A stretch of DNA of 44,524 nucleotides from Pseudomonadota bacterium (lineage in GTDB: Bacteria; Desulfobacterota; Syntrophobacteria; Syntrophobacterales; Syntrophobacteraceae): the NCBI GenBank assembly GCA_023416335.1, contig JAEZHY010000043.1, positions 1 to 44,524 of the forward strand, written 5' to 3'. Of this stretch, positions 42,591 through 44,524 are shown piece after piece. The notes beneath the pieces were generated by a model, which saw nothing but the letters and a program-made list of their open reading frames with translations, made no database searches and had not been told where the DNA came from. Both the position numbers and the translations under genes were made by a program. Positions within the stretch are counted from its first letter, which is position 1; every line of letters starts with the position of its first letter.

Positions 42591-43646
42591 GTGAAAATTC
42601 GAAGTGCAATTCTTCTGTTCGGCATATTGTTCGCGCTCACGTCAACGCACGTATTCGCGCAGGAAATCGTTCCACAGGACCCCGAGCTTCAGACGGGAAC
42701 GCAACCGGAGAACGAAAACCCGTTGCCTTCCCCGAACCAGCCGTCTCAGCTTCGCGTTCCAGCCGGTGCCCGAATTCTGGTTTTCAGCCCGCATCCGGAC
42801 GATGAAACACTGGCGGCGGGAGGTCTGATCCAGAGAGTAATTGAGAAAGGCGGACACGCTCGCGTAGTTATCGTCACAAACGGAGACGCGTACTCGAAAG
42901 GGGTGCAGCTTCTCACCGGCCGCTCGAAGATTCTCACCCAAGACTATGTCAGCTATGGGATCAGACGACATGCCGAGGCCCTGGCGGCCGCGGCTCGTTT
43001 GGGACTCAAGCCCGAAGACGTGATATTTCTCGGGTTTCCCGACCAGGGGATCGTCAGCCTTCAAAGTGTGAACTGGCCCGCCGAAAAGCCGTACACTTCA
43101 CCCTACACTCGGTACAACCATCCGTACATGTCCAGCCTGGGAAAGTCGGTTAAATACGACGGAGCGGACCTCGACAAGGAAATGGAGAAAATCATTTCGG
43201 ATTACGCGCCTGATTGGATCATCCTGCCCGATCCCAGGGATACGCATCCGGATCATTCGTCAACGGGAATCTTTGTTCTGGAAGCCTTGAACAGACTCGG
43301 TCAGAAAAATGAAGAACTTCCGGCCAAATCGCGAATATTGACATACCTCGTTCATTTCCCGGGATATCCGAATTCCGATCGCTGGGAGGGGCAAATAGAA
43401 AAACCCGGAAGCTCCCCGGCTTCCCGGATTCTCTCTTCCGCGGATTGGCTCAGATTCGATCTGACGCCGAAAGAAGTCTCGACAAAGAAAAGCGCGATCG
43501 TCTCCTACCATTCGCAACTGGAGGTCCTGGGACGGCTAATGAGGCGATTCATACGCCCGACGGAACTCTTCGGGCGGCTCGATAACGGGCAGATCCTGGC
43601 AATCGCAAGGCTGTACGGAGCACGTGTAAACGCGAGCGCGAAATAG
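42591..43646 (+). CDS. Exported PIG-L family deacetylase
   Basis: The 351-residue protein has a signal peptide (cleavage near residue 23, VFA-QE), a Pro-rich linker (about 30-55) and a PIG-L/LmbE domain with zinc ligands His68 and Asp71 in SPHPDDETLAAGG and the second motif HPDH (His219, His222). Asp70 is the likely catalytic base. Family members remove acetyl groups from N-acetylglucosamine-type sugars. Export places it in the periplasm or outside. The start is GTG 42591 with AAAGG ten bases upstream. The neighbour on the other strand is a membrane acetyltransferase acting on the same kind of bond. Confidence 0.92.
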   Translation: MKIRSAILLFGILFALTSTHVFAQEIVPQDPELQTGTQPENENPLPSPNQPSQLRVPAGARILVFSPHPDDETLAAGGLIQRVIEKGGHARVVIVTNGDAYSKGVQLLTGRSKILTQDYVSYGIRRHAEALAAAARLGLKPEDVIFLGFPDQGIVSLQSVNWPAEKPYTSPYTRYNHPYMSSLGKSVKYDGADLDKEMEKIISDYAPDWIILPDPRDTHPDHSSTGIFVLEALNRLGQKNEELPAKSRILTYLVHFPGYPNSDRWEGQIEKPGSSPASRILSSADWLRFDLTPKEVSTKKSAIVSYHSQLEVLGRLMRRFIRPTELFGRLDNGQILAIARLYGARVNASAK

Positions 43647-43653
43647 TCACTAA

Positions 43654-43690
43654 TTTCGGAGGCAGGGCATTATACGCCCTGTCTCCGAAA
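43654..43690. terminator. Hairpin between convergent genes
   Basis: TTTCGGAG-G-CAGGGC and GCCCTG-T-CTCCGAAA form a 14-bp stem with one mismatch. It lies eight bases after the deacetylase stop and just before the BON-domain remnant. Confidence 0.7.
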
Positions 43691-43693
43691 GGC

Positions 43694-43891
43694 TCAAGGG
43701 ACCAACTGCAGGTTATTTCTGACCTTTTTGGCCCCTTTAACCGTTCTTGCAACCATTCCGGCAATCATCTTCTCCTTGCCGTTCTTCACTTTTCTTTCAA
43801 GAACCACAATTCCGCTGGTCGCTTTGACCTCCAGTCCGGTCAAATTCTTAAGTCGCGTATCTTTCGCCAGTTTGGCCTTAATGCGCAGCAC
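43694..43891 (-). pseudogene. BON-domain protein, probably N-terminally truncated
   Basis: The 65 residues LRIKAKLAKDTRLKNLTG, then SGIVVLERKV and VARTVKGAKKVRNNLQLVP match one BON domain (as in OsmY), which binds membranes or is exported. A normal BON protein has a signal peptide or further domain in front. Here the upstream frame stops at a TAG within 20 codons with no ATG and no ribosome binding site; GTG 43891 is the only candidate start. It may be a remnant, or a small protein with a non-standard start. Confidence 0.6.
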
Positions 43892-44182
43892 GGCCTGAAC
43901 ACACCATCCTATTTTAGGGAGAGTCTAATTCCAGGCATTACATGGGGGATGCCCGACGGGGAGGAAGGAAATCTTCAGAATAGTCAGAATAGAATGAATC
44001 CAAGGGTCCGGTGCATGGGTACCATCTCCAGGCAAAAAGCTAAAGAGAACCGTTTCTTTCCGTTCCGATACATCTTACCGTTCTTATGGGCGTGAATTAG
44101 TTTACATACTTACAGATAAAGAATTGCACGGTCGGGAACAGTTGTCTCACCCAGGTCTGTTACCATAGCGATGGTGGATGAA

Positions 44183-44524
44183 TGAAGTCTCCCTTGTTCG
44201 GCTCGGGCCGTAGATTCCGAAACAGCCTGTTCTATTGTCTCCTGCTCCTCCTGGTTTCCCAGGCTATCCCGGCTTGTTCCACATTGCCCGATTTCAGCCA
44301 TATACTCCAACGCGAAAAGGCGTCGGTTACGGCAACTCCCGGGATAAGAGACCATATAGGCGCTCTCACCCCTGAAAAAAGCCGGGCGATATTCGCAGAA
44401 CTCGCACTCAAGGTTTCGGATACGGACATTCTGACCAGGCATACCCGGTTATTGGAGTTGTTGTCCGATAAACCCCTGACCGCGGGAAACAGGGCCACCC
44501 TCCTCATCAACCGCGCTGAAACGT
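44183..44524 (+). CDS. Probable phospholipase D/cardiolipin synthase-like lipoprotein (3' partial)
   Basis: An open frame starts at ATG 44183 and runs off the window end (114 codons). It has a lipoprotein-type signal with Arg-rich start (MKSPLFGSGRRFRNSL), hydrophobic LLLLLV and Cys33 in IPAC as likely acylation site, then STLPDF. The end SDKPLTAGNRATLLINRAET resembles the start of phospholipase D-like proteins (cardiolipin synthase group), where this strand precedes the first HKD domain. The HKD motifs themselves lie beyond the window, so the function is a suggestion from partial similarity. The 291 bases before it show no gene or clear promoter. Confidence 0.6.

Overview
The window looks like chromosomal DNA of an anaerobic Desulfobacterota (former Deltaproteobacteria) bacterium, probably near the Syntrophobacterales. 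This rests on gene content and on protein sequences recognised by eye; no database search was possible. Genes on both strands are mostly housekeeping. Intergenic spaces are unusually rich in palindromic repeats. I saw no rRNA, tRNA, CRISPR array, transposase, integrase or phage gene.

Layout. 1-7.6 kb: the end of a multi-PAS histidine kinase, a secreted protein of unknown function, a small membrane-anchored acidic protein, a PIN-PhoH ATPase and an amidohydrolase. 7.9-17.6 kb, minus strand: a TCA-cycle cluster read aconitase, citrate synthase, sdhA, sdhB, succinate-semialdehyde-type dehydrogenase, fumC, UbiA-type prenyltransferase, behind a good sigma70-like promoter. 17.6-18.6 kb: a non-coding mosaic of palindromes. 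18.6-21.8 kb: a DUF1634/TauE exporter pair, a small secreted protein, HU and an ABM-domain protein. 21.9-25.2 kb: a (p)ppGpp synthetase (rel) downstream of ispG. 25.6-28.6 kb: glycogen synthase, a metallo-beta-lactamase-fold hydrolase and a helix-hairpin-helix protein with an attenuator-like leader.

28.8-34.7 kb: rpoH and hisC-cmk-rpsA-sppA diverge from two clear promoters. 34.7-36.0 kb: a long non-coding stretch with repeats. 36.0-40.4 kb: a secreted multicopper oxidase, a translationally coupled ankyrin lipoprotein and small secreted protein, and a Tyr/Gly/His-rich secreted peptide. 40.4-41.3 kb: a run of palindromic elements. 41.3-44.5 kb: a NagX/HGSNAT-like membrane acetyltransferase divergent from a secreted PIG-L deacetylase, a BON-domain remnant and the start of a probable phospholipase D/cardiolipin synthase-like lipoprotein cut by the window end.

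How the genes fit together. The TCA cluster supplies citrate, aconitate, succinate/fumarate and malate steps, plus a possible route through succinic semialdehyde and a prenyltransferase that could serve quinone synthesis. It lacks the membrane anchor of succinate dehydrogenase, isocitrate, 2-oxoglutarate and malate dehydrogenases, and succinyl-CoA synthetase, which must be elsewhere or replaced. Items most worth a second look: the aconitase lacks the expected first cluster cysteine; the Rel hydrolase domain is degenerate while its synthetase motifs are intact; a composite intergenic repeat recurs at several sites; several promoters carry palindromes or leader hairpins; and an acetyltransferase/deacetylase pair is divergently arranged.
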